Positions 1 through 7,620 of a DNA stretch of 25,768 nt are shown here, piece by piece. The notes beneath the pieces were generated by a model. It did no database searches and had not been told where the DNA came from. It saw only the letters and a list, made by a program, of their open reading frames with translations. The stretch covers positions 1 to 25,768 of the forward strand of contig DASZTS010000115.1 in NCBI GenBank assembly GCA_035547915.1. The letters run 5' to 3'. Each line of letters starts with the position of its first letter. Position 1 is the stretch's first letter. Made by a program: the position numbers and the translations under genes. The stretch is from DASSFG01 sp035547915 (GTDB lineage Bacteria > Planctomycetota > Planctomycetia > Pirellulales > JAICIG01).

Positions 1-231
1 AGGCCGTGATTTTCCAACGGCTCGGCCTGATGCCACCACGCCGGCTCCGCCGGCTCGACGGCATCCAAATGTAGTGAAATAAACACCCCCAAATCGCACC
101 TAAGTCCTTTCGCGAACGTCAAAACTCTCTAACTTGGGTTAACGCACGCTCGACAGCCCGTACCTGGGCATGTGGTCGTTCCGATCGCCCAGATTTTTTT
201 GTAAAGCGCGAGCCGCCAATCGGCAATTGAA

Positions 232-471
232 CTAAGGCGGATCGTATCCACCCGGATGAAAGGGGTGGCAGCGGCAGATACGCAGTACGCCGCGCCAGGC
301 ACCGCGGAGTGCGCCGTATTTCTGCACCGCGCCGATAAAGTAGTTGCTGCACGTCGGCGTGAAACGGCACTGCCGGCCGATGATCGGGCTGAGGGTCCAT
401 TGATAGATCCGAACCAAGCCGATCAGCGTGCGGCCGGGAAGGCGGTATAGGAAGTCGGCGACACGGTTCAT
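232..471 (-). CDS. yidD: YidD membrane protein insertion efficiency factor
   Basis: The 79-residue product has the YidD signature: an N-terminal amphipathic segment followed by CRFTPTCSNY (residues 36-45) and a Cys/His-rich end around RCHPFHPGGYDPP. Family members are about 70-85 residues long, sit at the inner face of the membrane and help YidC-dependent insertion. The ATG overlaps the rnpA stop codon as ATGA, which decides the start and implies translational coupling to rnpA. A longer upstream reading is just rnpA sequence in another frame. No yidC follows within the 231 bases left in the window. Family assignment is very secure. Confidence 0.95.
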   Translation of the reverse strand: MNRVADFLYRLPGRTLIGLVRIYQWTLSPIIGRQCRFTPTCSNYFIGAVQKYGALRGAWRGVLRICRCHPFHPGGYDPP

Positions 472-839
472 CTTCGTTCGCGGGCCAGCTTTCTCGCCGC
501 CCGCCGGGCCAGGGCGACCAGCGATTCGACGACGCCAGCCAACTCGGCCGTCGAGCCGGGACGGGGCGAAATAACGAGGTCGATGCCGGGCGGAAGGTCC
601 GCGCGGCGGAGGCGAAACGCCTCCCTTAGCAGTCGTTTCCAGCGATTGCGCACCACCGCGTTCCCCACCTTCCGTGAGACAGAAAGGCCGATGCGAGGAT
701 GATCCAAATCGCTTTCGCACGAATAGACGATAAGCAGCGAGTCGGAGACCACGTTACGCCGCTTATAGACCCTCTGGAAATCGCGTCCCGAGTGCAGACG
801 ATGTTCCGGGCGAAAATGCAGGTTGGCCGGCTCAGTCAT
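468..839 (-). CDS. rnpA: Ribonuclease P protein component
   Basis: This 123-residue basic protein carries the RnpA core: RIGLSVSRKVGNAVVRNR followed by WKRLLREAFR, containing the RNR motif that contacts RNase P RNA and the pre-tRNA leader. It is the protein cofactor in tRNA 5' maturation. I chose the ATG at 839 (MTEPANLHF) because the family normally begins about ten residues before the HRLHSGRDF segment; an in-frame extension to 962 would overlap the preceding gene heavily. The start overlaps the end of the upstream small membrane gene by 8 bases, and the stop overlaps yidD by 4. The usual upstream neighbour rpmH is not present here. Confidence 0.94.
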   Translation of the reverse strand: MTEPANLHFRPEHRLHSGRDFQRVYKRRNVVSDSLLIVYSCESDLDHPRIGLSVSRKVGNAVVRNRWKRLLREAFRLRRADLPPGIDLVISPRPGSTAELAGVVESLVALARRAARKLARERR

Positions 840-1083
840 CGTGGCTGTCGGGTGCTGCGGAATCCGGCGACGGCGGCTCGAGAGGCTTTCGGTACCAGGT
901 ATCATCGGGTGGCTGGCTGGGGCCACTGCGCTGGCGGATCCGACGTTTGACGGCCCATCCACCGAGCAGAATCATCAACACCATCCCAAGCCCGAGCACG
1001 ACCAACCCGAGTAGGGCGGCTATCGCCTTGGCGCGCAGCAGCGCCGGCAGCCGATTGGTCTGCTGTGCGAAGAGCACCACCAT
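832..1083 (-). CDS. Small single-pass membrane protein, unknown function
   Basis: The 83-residue product has one strong hydrophobic helix (about residues 19-43, rich in L, V, G and M), then a basic stop-transfer patch (KRRIRQR) and an acidic, proline-rich tail ending DSHDD. That pattern predicts an inner-membrane anchor with a cytoplasmic C-terminus. I do not recognise a family. It lies between dnaJ and rnpA, overlapping rnpA by 8 bases, so it is almost certainly co-translated with it. An alternative GTG start at 1143 would overlap the dnaJ stop and add 20 residues; neither start has a good ribosome binding site. The gene occupies the place where rpmH is normally found. Confidence 0.6.
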   Translation of the reverse strand: MVVLFAQQTNRLPALLRAKAIAALLGLVVLGLGMVLMILLGGWAVKRRIRQRSGPSQPPDDTWYRKPLEPPSPDSAAPDSHDD

Positions 1084-1136
1084 TAGCGCGGGATGGTCAA
1101 ACACGTCACCGGCTCCGGACCGCAAACACTTCCCGG

Positions 1137-2084
1137 TCACCACCGCAACTCGCGACGGGGTTCCAGAGGATAACGGCTGTCGATTTGCTTGATCTGGCCG
1201 AGCGCCGCCTCGTCGAGCTTGGCTGGTATCACGATCTGTACTTCGGCGAACAGGTCGCCGGCGGGGCGATCCGTGGCGGCTACGCCGTGCCCCTTGATGC
1301 GCAGTTTCGTACCGCTGCTGCTCCCGGGAGGAACGCGCAACGATACCGTACCCTTGGGGGTCGGCACGTCCACTTTGGCTCCCTCGGCCGCCTCACGGAG
1401 AGTGACAGGCAAGCGAACATACAAATTATCACCACGCCGCGTGAAGTAGGGATGCGCCGCGACTCGCACCTTGACGAGGAGGTTGCCACGCGGACCACCG
1501 TTGAGTCCCGCCTCGCCGCGGCCCCGCAGCCGCAGCTTCTTGCCGTCATCGACGCCCGCGGGAATGCGCACCGTGAGCGTTTCGCTCTCGCCGCTTTCGC
1601 GCGTCAAGGTAAGCTGGGTTTCGCCACCGGTTACCGCGAGGTTGAAGGGGATTTCGACCTCTGCCTCCACGTCGGTCCCCGCGGCCTGAGAGCTACGGCT
1701 CCGACGTTGCGAACCGCGGCCGCGGCAGAACTGGTTGAAGATGTCGCCCATGCCCCCCGGTGCCTCGCCGCCCCCGAAGAACTGGGCAAAATCGAAATCT
1801 TCGGGCCCCGCGTTGTACGACCATGTAGGGCCGCCCCGCGGCCCCCCGCCTCCTTGCGAGGCTTGCTCGAAAGTGCTGCCGTAACGATCGTACATCTCCC
1901 GTTTCTTGGGATCCTTGAGCACATCGTACGCAGTCTGGATCTCTTGAAACTTCTTTTTCGCGTTCTTATCGTCGGGGTTGACGTCGGGATGGTATTTGCG
2001 CGCGAGCCGCGCGTAGGCCTTGTCGATTTCGGCCTGTGACGCCCCCCGATTCAGCTCCAAGTTCTTGTAATAGTCTTCCGCCAT
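1137..2084 (-). CDS. dnaJ: DnaJ-family co-chaperone without zinc finger (CbpA type)
   Basis: The 315-residue protein starts with a J domain (residues 1-70) containing the essential HPD tripeptide at 32-34, so it should stimulate DnaK ATPase. A Gly-rich linker follows (about 70-125: GGGGPRGG, FFGGGEAPGGMGD), then two C-terminal beta domains that bind clients. The four CxxCxGxG repeats of classical DnaJ are absent, which makes it a type II J-protein similar to CbpA/DnaJ2. The ATG at 2084 is used because residues before it in the longer reading are not J-domain-like. It heads a minus-strand cluster with the small membrane gene, rnpA and yidD, and is divergent from the glycosyltransferase gene. 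Confidence 0.92.
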   Translation of the reverse strand: MAEDYYKNLELNRGASQAEIDKAYARLARKYHPDVNPDDKNAKKKFQEIQTAYDVLKDPKKREMYDRYGSTFEQASQGGGGPRGGPTWSYNAGPEDFDFAQFFGGGEAPGGMGDIFNQFCRGRGSQRRSRSSQAAGTDVEAEVEIPFNLAVTGGETQLTLTRESGESETLTVRIPAGVDDGKKLRLRGRGEAGLNGGPRGNLLVKVRVAAHPYFTRRGDNLYVRLPVTLREAAEGAKVDVPTPKGTVSLRVPPGSSSGTKLRIKGHGVAATDRPAGDLFAEVQIVIPAKLDEAALGQIKQIDSRYPLEPRRELRW

Positions 2085-2260
2085 CCGCAACCATTTTGAT
2101 GACCTGACCGCCCCTACCGACCCCTCACACCGGCATTGTACGACCACTCCCGGCACAGCAGCAATATAGGCGGCACGGGTCACGACGACGCGTCGCGGCC
2201 GTTACAATGTCTCGCGAGCGACCTACGGCAGGCTAGTTTTCTTCGAGAGGTGCGGGCTTC

Positions 2261-3583
2261 ATGCGACAATCGGGCGGCGAGCGGCGGCTGGCGGTGCAGC
2301 TCGGTCCGGCCGACAGCATCTTTCCGGCGATTCTGGCCGAAGCCTGGCGAAAACGCGGTTGGGAGGTGGCGGTCGTAAGCAGTTCTCCCTCAAGTCACTG
2401 GTTGCCGAATGATGTACCAGTAACGGGTGCGGGCGCTTTCCGCGGTGACCTCGACCGTGTTGGACGAAAGCTGGCGCGCCGCGTGTTGCGTCGGGTGGAG
2501 CGTGTCCTCGTCGCCGCGGGCCGCCGGCGATTTCGTCGCATCACGGGAAAACCGGAACCAGCGGGTTGGGAATGCCGCGTGATCGACACCTGGGCTGCCG
2601 GTCCGGCGTTGGCCAAGCTGGCCTTGTCCCTCTCACCGAGCTTCGTCTTCGCCCACGACGCGGCGGCATACGGCCCCGCCCTGGCGCTGTGCCGCGGGGT
2701 TCCCCGCATTTTGTTTCCCTGGGGGAGCGATATCTACAACACACCCGAGAGCTGGGCGGGGGCGGCCTGGATCGTAACCCGGGCCATGCGCGGCGCCGAC
2801 CTGATCGTGCCGTCGAGCCAGTCCGCCGCCGATTACATCCAAATACGGTTCGGTGTCGCCCCCGACAAGGTGCGGGCCATTTCGTGGGGCATCGACCTGG
2901 CTGGTATCGGCCGCGCCGAGACCGCACGGCGCGAGGCGCTTTGTGCGAAGTGGCGCATCCCCGGTACGGCGGTGGTGGTGCAGAATTGCCGGAAGTTTTG
3001 GCCTCACTTCGGCTGCTTCACCATTCTAGAGGCCTTCTTGCGCATCGCGGCGGAGCTGCCACAGTGCCATTTTGTCCTGTTCGGCGGTGTCGCCGCGGGT
3101 GACGTGCGCGAGGCGGCCGCTCGGATCGCCCAAGCTGGCCTGTCGTCGCGATTCACACTGATTGATCGGCAGCTCGACCTACCCGAATACCTGGAGATGT
3201 CCTCGATCAGCGACGTTTACGTGTCGATCTGCCCTCGTGGCGATGCACGTTCATCGAGTGTGCTGCAATTGGCCGGGGCGGGCGCAGCACCCGTGATCGG
3301 TGAAGACGCGGAATATCGCGCGTTGACCCAACTCGGCTTCAAGGCCCGTTTTGTCGATCCGCACTCGGTCGACGACCTTGTCGCGGCGATTCGCCACCTG
3401 GTGCTTCGTCCCGAACTGCGGCGAGAAATGGCCGTACAGAACGACATCTACCTACGCGAACACGAAGACCGCGACGGGCAGATGGATATACTGTTATCAG
3501 CCATCGAAGAGCTCGTTGCGGCGAGACGGGGTGAGCAACCGGCTTGCCACATGGAAAACCGTAATCGCCCGACCCCTTTGTGA
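2261..3583 (+). CDS. GT-B fold glycosyltransferase (GT4-like)
   Basis: The 440-residue protein has the two-domain GT-B layout. The N-terminal acceptor domain includes GSDIYN (residues 155-160) and LIVPSSQSAADYI (181-193). The C-terminal donor domain starts near 235 and includes FVLFGG (271-276) and VLQLAGAGAAPVIGE (334-348). It probably transfers a sugar from an activated donor in cell-surface glycan synthesis. The donor-binding EX7E motif of GT4 enzymes appears altered: where the two glutamates are expected there are D328 and Q336, so donor handling may differ or activity may be reduced. GAGAGGTG about 9 bases upstream supports the ATG. It is followed by the PglD-like gene 33 bases later, so the two likely form one unit. 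Confidence 0.85.
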   Translation: MRQSGGERRLAVQLGPADSIFPAILAEAWRKRGWEVAVVSSSPSSHWLPNDVPVTGAGAFRGDLDRVGRKLARRVLRRVERVLVAAGRRRFRRITGKPEPAGWECRVIDTWAAGPALAKLALSLSPSFVFAHDAAAYGPALALCRGVPRILFPWGSDIYNTPESWAGAAWIVTRAMRGADLIVPSSQSAADYIQIRFGVAPDKVRAISWGIDLAGIGRAETARREALCAKWRIPGTAVVVQNCRKFWPHFGCFTILEAFLRIAAELPQCHFVLFGGVAAGDVREAAARIAQAGLSSRFTLIDRQLDLPEYLEMSSISDVYVSICPRGDARSSSVLQLAGAGAAPVIGEDAEYRALTQLGFKARFVDPHSVDDLVAAIRHLVLRPELRREMAVQNDIYLREHEDRDGQMDILLSAIEELVAARRGEQPACHMENRNRPTPL

Positions 3584-3586
3584 ATC

Positions 3587-3600
3587 GCGGGGGCCCCCGC
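3587..3600. repeat. Perfect 14-bp G/C palindrome between two glycan genes
   Basis: GCGGGGGCCCCCGC is a perfect palindrome starting 4 bases after the glycosyltransferase stop. It could pause transcription or stabilise the 3' end of the message, but there is no loop and no T-run, so it is not a convincing terminator. Confidence 0.3.
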
Positions 3601-3616
3601 ACAACAAAATGATCCC

Positions 3617-4312
3617 ATGAGGCAATTCGACGCAGCGCATACAGGCGATCTCGGAAAACCGAACCGGCGGGGACTGGTAATCTGGGGAGCATCGGGACAT
3701 GCGAAGGTCGTTGCCGATATCGTGCGTCTCGATGACCGTTACACCATCGTCGGGTTCCTCGACGATTTTCGCCAAGGAAGTACGAGCGAGTTTTGTGGGG
3801 CGCCGCTCCTGGGTGGCCGCGAGGTTCTGCCACGGCTTGCCGGCCTAGGGGTCGCAACCATTTTGATTGCCGTCGGCGAGCCTCATGCACGTCTGTCGTT
3901 GGCGAGCACCGCAGCGTCGCATGCATTGGAGTTGGGAACGGCCGTGCATCCCAGAGCGGTTGTGGCGGCCGATGTACAAGTTGGTCCGGGGACCGTGGTG
4001 GCAGGCGGCGCTGTGGTCAACGCAAGCGCGCAGCTCGGCGAAGCCAGTGTTGTCAACACACTCGCCAGCGTCGACCACGATTGCATCCTGGAAGAGGGAG
4101 CCACCGTCTGCCCGGGAGTGCATCTGGGAGGAAACGTCGTCGTGAAGCGCTGCGCATGGATCGGTATCGGCGCAACCGTTCGCGAGAAGATTACGATCGG
4201 AGAATCTGCCGTGGTGGGCGCTGGAGCGGTGGTCGTGCACGACGTGCCCCCGCGGACGCTGGTAGTTGGCGTTCCCGCCCGCGTCGTGAAGACGATCGAT
4301 ATGCCGGTCTGA
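3617..4312 (+). CDS. PglD/NeuD-like sugar O/N-acyltransferase
   Basis: The 231-residue protein has the NeuD/PglD architecture. An N-terminal Rossmann-like sugar-nucleotide domain (LVIWGASGHAKVV, residues 20-32; GFLDD, 46-50) is followed by a left-handed beta-helix of hexapeptide repeats from about 108 to 225. His154 in VDHDC matches the catalytic base of PglD, and GGNVVVKRCAWIGIGATV is the usual acetyl-CoA-binding coil region. Such enzymes acylate an amino sugar, typically UDP-4-amino-4,6-dideoxy-GlcNAc. The convergent aminotransferase 17 bases downstream would make the amino sugar it needs, so the pair resembles PglE/PglD. The exact sugar cannot be read from sequence. A 16-residue N-terminal extension precedes the fold. 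Confidence 0.88.
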   Translation: MRQFDAAHTGDLGKPNRRGLVIWGASGHAKVVADIVRLDDRYTIVGFLDDFRQGSTSEFCGAPLLGGREVLPRLAGLGVATILIAVGEPHARLSLASTAASHALELGTAVHPRAVVAADVQVGPGTVVAGGAVVNASAQLGEASVVNTLASVDHDCILEEGATVCPGVHLGGNVVVKRCAWIGIGATVREKITIGESAVVGAGAVVVHDVPPRTLVVGVPARVVKTIDMPV

Positions 4313-4329
4313 CGCTTACTCGACAGCGA

Positions 4330-5553
4330 TCACTCAACCGTGGGCATCGCGCCCGCGCAGGGGCCGGTTTGCTGCAACTGCTGGGCGACGCGTTGCGGAT
4401 TGTCGACGGCGAGCTTCAGAATGGCCACCACTCCGGCAATGTCGTGTGGATCGACCGAGGTCCCGGTCGGAAGCAGCAAGACGCGGTCGGCCACTTTCTC
4501 GGTAGACGGCAGTCGGCGACCGACCTCGTGATCGCGATAGGGTACGGCCCGGTGGCATCCCGGGTAGAAGTAGCGGCGAGCCAGAATGTTTTCGCTCCAG
4601 AGCAGGCTGACCAATTCGTCGCGCGTCAGCGCCAAACCGTCGCCGACCTCGACGACGACGTACTGGTAGTTGCACTTCTCGCCTTCGTCGTAGGATAAGA
4701 GCCGAAAGGCCGGGAGCGTTCCGAGTTGGAGCCGGTATTCTTCGTAGTTGCGTCGATTGGCTGCGACAAACTCGTCCATGCTCTCCAGGCTCGTGAGCGC
4801 CATCGCCGCCGAAGCTTCGTTCATCTTGCCATTGATGCCGCGTTCCACGACACGGTCGTAACCCGCGAAGCCGAAATTGCGCATCAGCCGCAATCGCTCG
4901 GCCAATTGTCGGTCATTGGTCGCGATGGCGCCGCCTTCGAACGCGTTTACGATCTTGGTGGCATGGAAGCTGAACACTTCGGCCAGCCCGAAATTCCCGA
5001 TCATGCGGCCTCCACGGCTACAACCGAAAGCGTGCGCCGCGTCGAAGAGCAATTTCAAGCCATGACGGCGGGTCACCGCTTCGAGCGCGCCGGCATCGCA
5101 CGGCCGCCCCCAGAGGTGAACGCCCAGCACGGCCGACGTGCGCGGAGTGATGAGACGTTCCACCTCGGAAGGATCGAGATGGTGCGTGGCAGGGTCGATG
5201 TCGCAGAAGACGGGTTTTACACCCAGCCAATCGAGCGCGTGCGCGGTGGCGATGAATGTGTACGAAGGGACAATAACCTCGCCGGAAAGCCCCGTCGCTC
5301 GCACCAGCAACTCCAAGGCCGCGGTGCCGTTGCAGGTCGCGAGGAAATAGTCTACCCCCAGCAATTCCGCGACACGCGACTCAAACTCGCGCACGAGCGG
5401 GCCGTCGTTCGACAGTCGCCGCCGGTCGAGCATGCCCTGGAGGCGTTCAAGTAACCGCTCCCGGTCGCCCAGGTTGGGACCGCCGACGTGCAACGGCTCG
5501 ACAAATGCCGGCGGCCTGCCAAAAATCGCCAGCTCTTCCAAACGAGATTTCAA
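4330..5553 (-). CDS. DegT/DnrJ/EryC1/StrS-family sugar aminotransferase
   Basis: This 407-residue PLP enzyme has the family landmarks: CNGTAALEL (residues 74-82), the phosphate-binding segment; VPSYTFIATAHA (95-106); DAAHAFG (171-177), whose Asp pairs with the pyridine nitrogen; and FSFHATK (194-200), with Lys200 as the Schiff-base lysine. It would transfer an amino group from glutamate to a 4-keto (or 3-keto) nucleotide sugar. The start is a TTG, supported by CCGGAGGT about 10 bases upstream; no ATG lies near the expected N-terminus. It converges on the PglD-like gene, its probable pathway partner, and is transcribed away from two uncharacterised genes. Confidence 0.92.
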   Translation of the reverse strand: MKSRLEELAIFGRPPAFVEPLHVGGPNLGDRERLLERLQGMLDRRRLSNDGPLVREFESRVAELLGVDYFLATCNGTAALELLVRATGLSGEVIVPSYTFIATAHALDWLGVKPVFCDIDPATHHLDPSEVERLITPRTSAVLGVHLWGRPCDAGALEAVTRRHGLKLLFDAAHAFGCSRGGRMIGNFGLAEVFSFHATKIVNAFEGGAIATNDRQLAERLRLMRNFGFAGYDRVVERGINGKMNEASAAMALTSLESMDEFVAANRRNYEEYRLQLGTLPAFRLLSYDEGEKCNYQYVVVEVGDGLALTRDELVSLLWSENILARRYFYPGCHRAVPYRDHEVGRRLPSTEKVADRVLLLPTGTSVDPHDIAGVVAILKLAVDNPQRVAQQLQQTGPCAGAMPTVE

Positions 5554-5808
5554 GATTCTTCGACCTCCGGCGTCACGCCATTCGCCGCACTACTCAGGCG
5601 GCTCCCATGAGCGAGCACCGTTCTATCCTACATCGACGTGGTGGCAGGCAAGAGGATAGATCCGCTCACGGTTTCGGCGTAAGGGCAGCGATTGAGCCAA
5701 GAACGGCTGACGCAACCCCCGACGTCTTCACTGAAGGGTTGATTCAACGGTCGTCCTACTTCAAGTTGCTTGTCGCTCAAAACAGGCGTTTCCAATCCAT
5801 GCTTCTAC

Positions 5809-6687
5809 TTAATAATCGAAGAAGAGCCCCATCCCGAGCGCGTTACAAGTCTCCGCCCAGTTCAAGAAATCGCGCAGCCACGGGTCACGGGCTTGAGCAA
5901 GGAATCCATCGAAGTCAGGGTGGTTGCCCCGATGCCAAGTGTCTAGTCGCCATCGCGGCTTTCTGACGGCCCGGTTCCAATCCTGGGTTAGCGTGCAGAC
6001 CTCGGCGATCCGTTGCTGAAGGTCACGATACCGTGCGTCATCGCCCGGATCGAAGAACGATTCGTCGTCGGTCGCGGGCCGAAGGGGAGCCGAAGCGAGG
6101 TCTGGGGCGGTCAAGCCTAGAATCTGCTCACGCACCACCGCCAGTTCGGGCCGTCTCGCCCATGCAGTCTGCTTGCTGAGTGATGCCGCGGCAAGATCCT
6201 TTAACAACTCGTCGTGTACGCGGAGCACCATCGTGGCTTCGTAGATATACAGGTCGAGAAGGTATCGCCGGAACCGCCCCGCCTCGACCGCAGACAACCA
6301 TGACTGCCACTCCTCGATCTGGCTGGCAAGCTCGTGCGGCAAGATCGTCCGATGCGCCCGCAATCTCCACTGCGGTGGGAAGACCGTGGTCCACGTGATC
6401 GCGTAGACTCGCCAACAGGGAGCCAGATCGGCGCGATCGCGGCATTGATCGGTCTCATCGTCGTATTCGGGAAAGTCGAGGAGTTCCTTCAACGCCCGGA
6501 AAGCCTCCAGATACGCCCGCTCGGACTGCTCCCGTGTCCGCTCGAGGTAGGAATCGGGCGTCAGCGTATCCGTGGCCCAGTGGTAGGGCGTTGCCTGGAA
6601 CGCTTCGGCCTGCCGACGGATCAGCCGCTCGACTTCGGCGGGATCCGCATCGTGCTTCGGTCGCATCCGAGACCAATCGATGCCCAC
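5809..6687 (-). CDS. Hypothetical protein, Trp-rich, mostly helical
   Basis: The 292-residue product is not recognised. It has no signal peptide, membrane helix or cofactor motif. It is rich in Trp, Arg, Asp and Leu and reads as a soluble, mainly alpha-helical protein. The GTG start at 6687 is supported by GAGGAAGG about 8 bases upstream; an in-frame ATG lies 21 bases further in. Composition and third-position GC match the neighbours, and the frame is long, so it is likely real. It follows the zinc-ribbon membrane gene by 74 bases on the same strand and may be co-transcribed. The 255 bases between it and the aminotransferase start show nothing recognisable. Confidence 0.7.
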   Translation of the reverse strand: MGIDWSRMRPKHDADPAEVERLIRRQAEAFQATPYHWATDTLTPDSYLERTREQSERAYLEAFRALKELLDFPEYDDETDQCRDRADLAPCWRVYAITWTTVFPPQWRLRAHRTILPHELASQIEEWQSWLSAVEAGRFRRYLLDLYIYEATMVLRVHDELLKDLAAASLSKQTAWARRPELAVVREQILGLTAPDLASAPLRPATDDESFFDPGDDARYRDLQQRIAEVCTLTQDWNRAVRKPRWRLDTWHRGNHPDFDGFLAQARDPWLRDFLNWAETCNALGMGLFFDY

Positions 6688-6761
6688 GGGACGCCTTCCT
6701 CAATAGTCCTTTAGCTACAGCGCGTGCGGAACCCGGTTCGTCATGCAAGTGCCGTCATGCT

Positions 6762-7406
6762 TCACGCACGTTGAACTGTGGCCGGCAGTTCGAACATCTC
6801 TGCATATTCTGCGAGCGTAAAGAAGTCGTAGCCCTTCTTGCCATATTCTTTCTTCCCGCGTAGCTGCGCGAGAACAAGCCGATCGGTGACGCGGTTGGCC
6901 CGCACGGGGCGAAACATTTGCCATGTATAGGCAAGCCAAAACGGCGCGGCAACGGCTGTGGGGAGCGCGAAAACGCCGAGGCAGAGATAGGCACTTAGCC
7001 GGTCCAACCTCAGAAACGGTATGATCGCCAACGCGATCAGGCACCCCAGGGCGACCACGCTCCAGACGATGAATTGCATCAGGTAGTGTTCGCGGCGCAA
7101 TCCGCCGGCGCAGCGATCGCAAAGGAAAACCTGAAATGGCTTCAGATCGCTGTAGGTGTACGAAACTCGCTTCTTACGATTCCACAAATGGTCCTCCCGG
7201 TATTTCTCGCGGTATCCGGACCAGAACTCGTAGACCTGCCCGCACTGTTCGGCCTTGCAAAGGCGGCAACAGGTCAGGCCGGCAATCTCCTGTTCTTCCA
7301 CCGGCGTGATTCTTCCAATCAAATGGTGGGAAGCCCGTGTAATACGGATTGATGGCGAAGGCGATCCCGAGCTGAGCTTGTGTCGATTCACAATCGTTGA
7401 AGTCAT
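6762..7406 (-). CDS. Zinc-ribbon membrane protein, unknown function
   Basis: The 214-residue product has two cysteine pairs, C47xxC50 and C96xxC99, that could form a zinc ribbon or rubredoxin-like knuckle. These are followed by two hydrophobic helices (about 110-131 and 138-162) and a charged cytoplasmic tail with a GKKEYGKKGYDFF stretch. I see no known enzyme motif and do not recognise the family. The ATG at 7406 is preferred; an in-frame TTG at 7430 would add eight residues. It is oriented like the downstream 292-residue gene and may share its transcript. Confidence 0.65.
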   Translation of the reverse strand: MTSTIVNRHKLSSGSPSPSIRITRASHHLIGRITPVEEQEIAGLTCCRLCKAEQCGQVYEFWSGYREKYREDHLWNRKKRVSYTYSDLKPFQVFLCDRCAGGLRREHYLMQFIVWSVVALGCLIALAIIPFLRLDRLSAYLCLGVFALPTAVAAPFWLAYTWQMFRPVRANRVTDRLVLAQLRGKKEYGKKGYDFFTLAEYAEMFELPATVQRA

Positions 7407-7436
7407 GGGCAAAGGCCGACCCCGTTGCAAAGCTTT

Positions 7437-7538
7437 TCAGAGATAACGTCTGCCCGTGTCGCCGATGACGCTCGCGATGAACGCGGCGGCAACGGCCGTG
7501 GAAACGTTACCCAAATAGGCGCACACTGCGGCTATCAC
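7437..7538 (-). CDS. Possible 33-residue hydrophobic peptide
   Basis: A short GTG-initiated frame encodes a peptide that is almost one transmembrane helix (VIAAVCAYLGNV..., then AVAAAFIASVIG) ending GDTGRRYL. It lies 30 bases upstream of the zinc-ribbon membrane gene on the same strand, with a G-rich but not convincing binding site. It could be a small membrane peptide, the remnant of a larger gene (a stop codon lies just 5' of it), or chance. Confidence 0.15.
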   Translation of the reverse strand: MIAAVCAYLGNVSTAVAAAFIASVIGDTGRRYL

Positions 7539-7620
7539 CGCCGCCGCCCCGTGTTAGGGCGGATTCTTCTGGCGGAGACTGGATTTCGAGCGACCGCAGC
7601 CCCGATCCCATTGCCTTACA

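Noticed and set aside
1065..2039. Plus-strand open frame of 324 codons
   Set aside because: It lies antisense to dnaJ, has no domain, and is a shadow of GC-rich codon usage.
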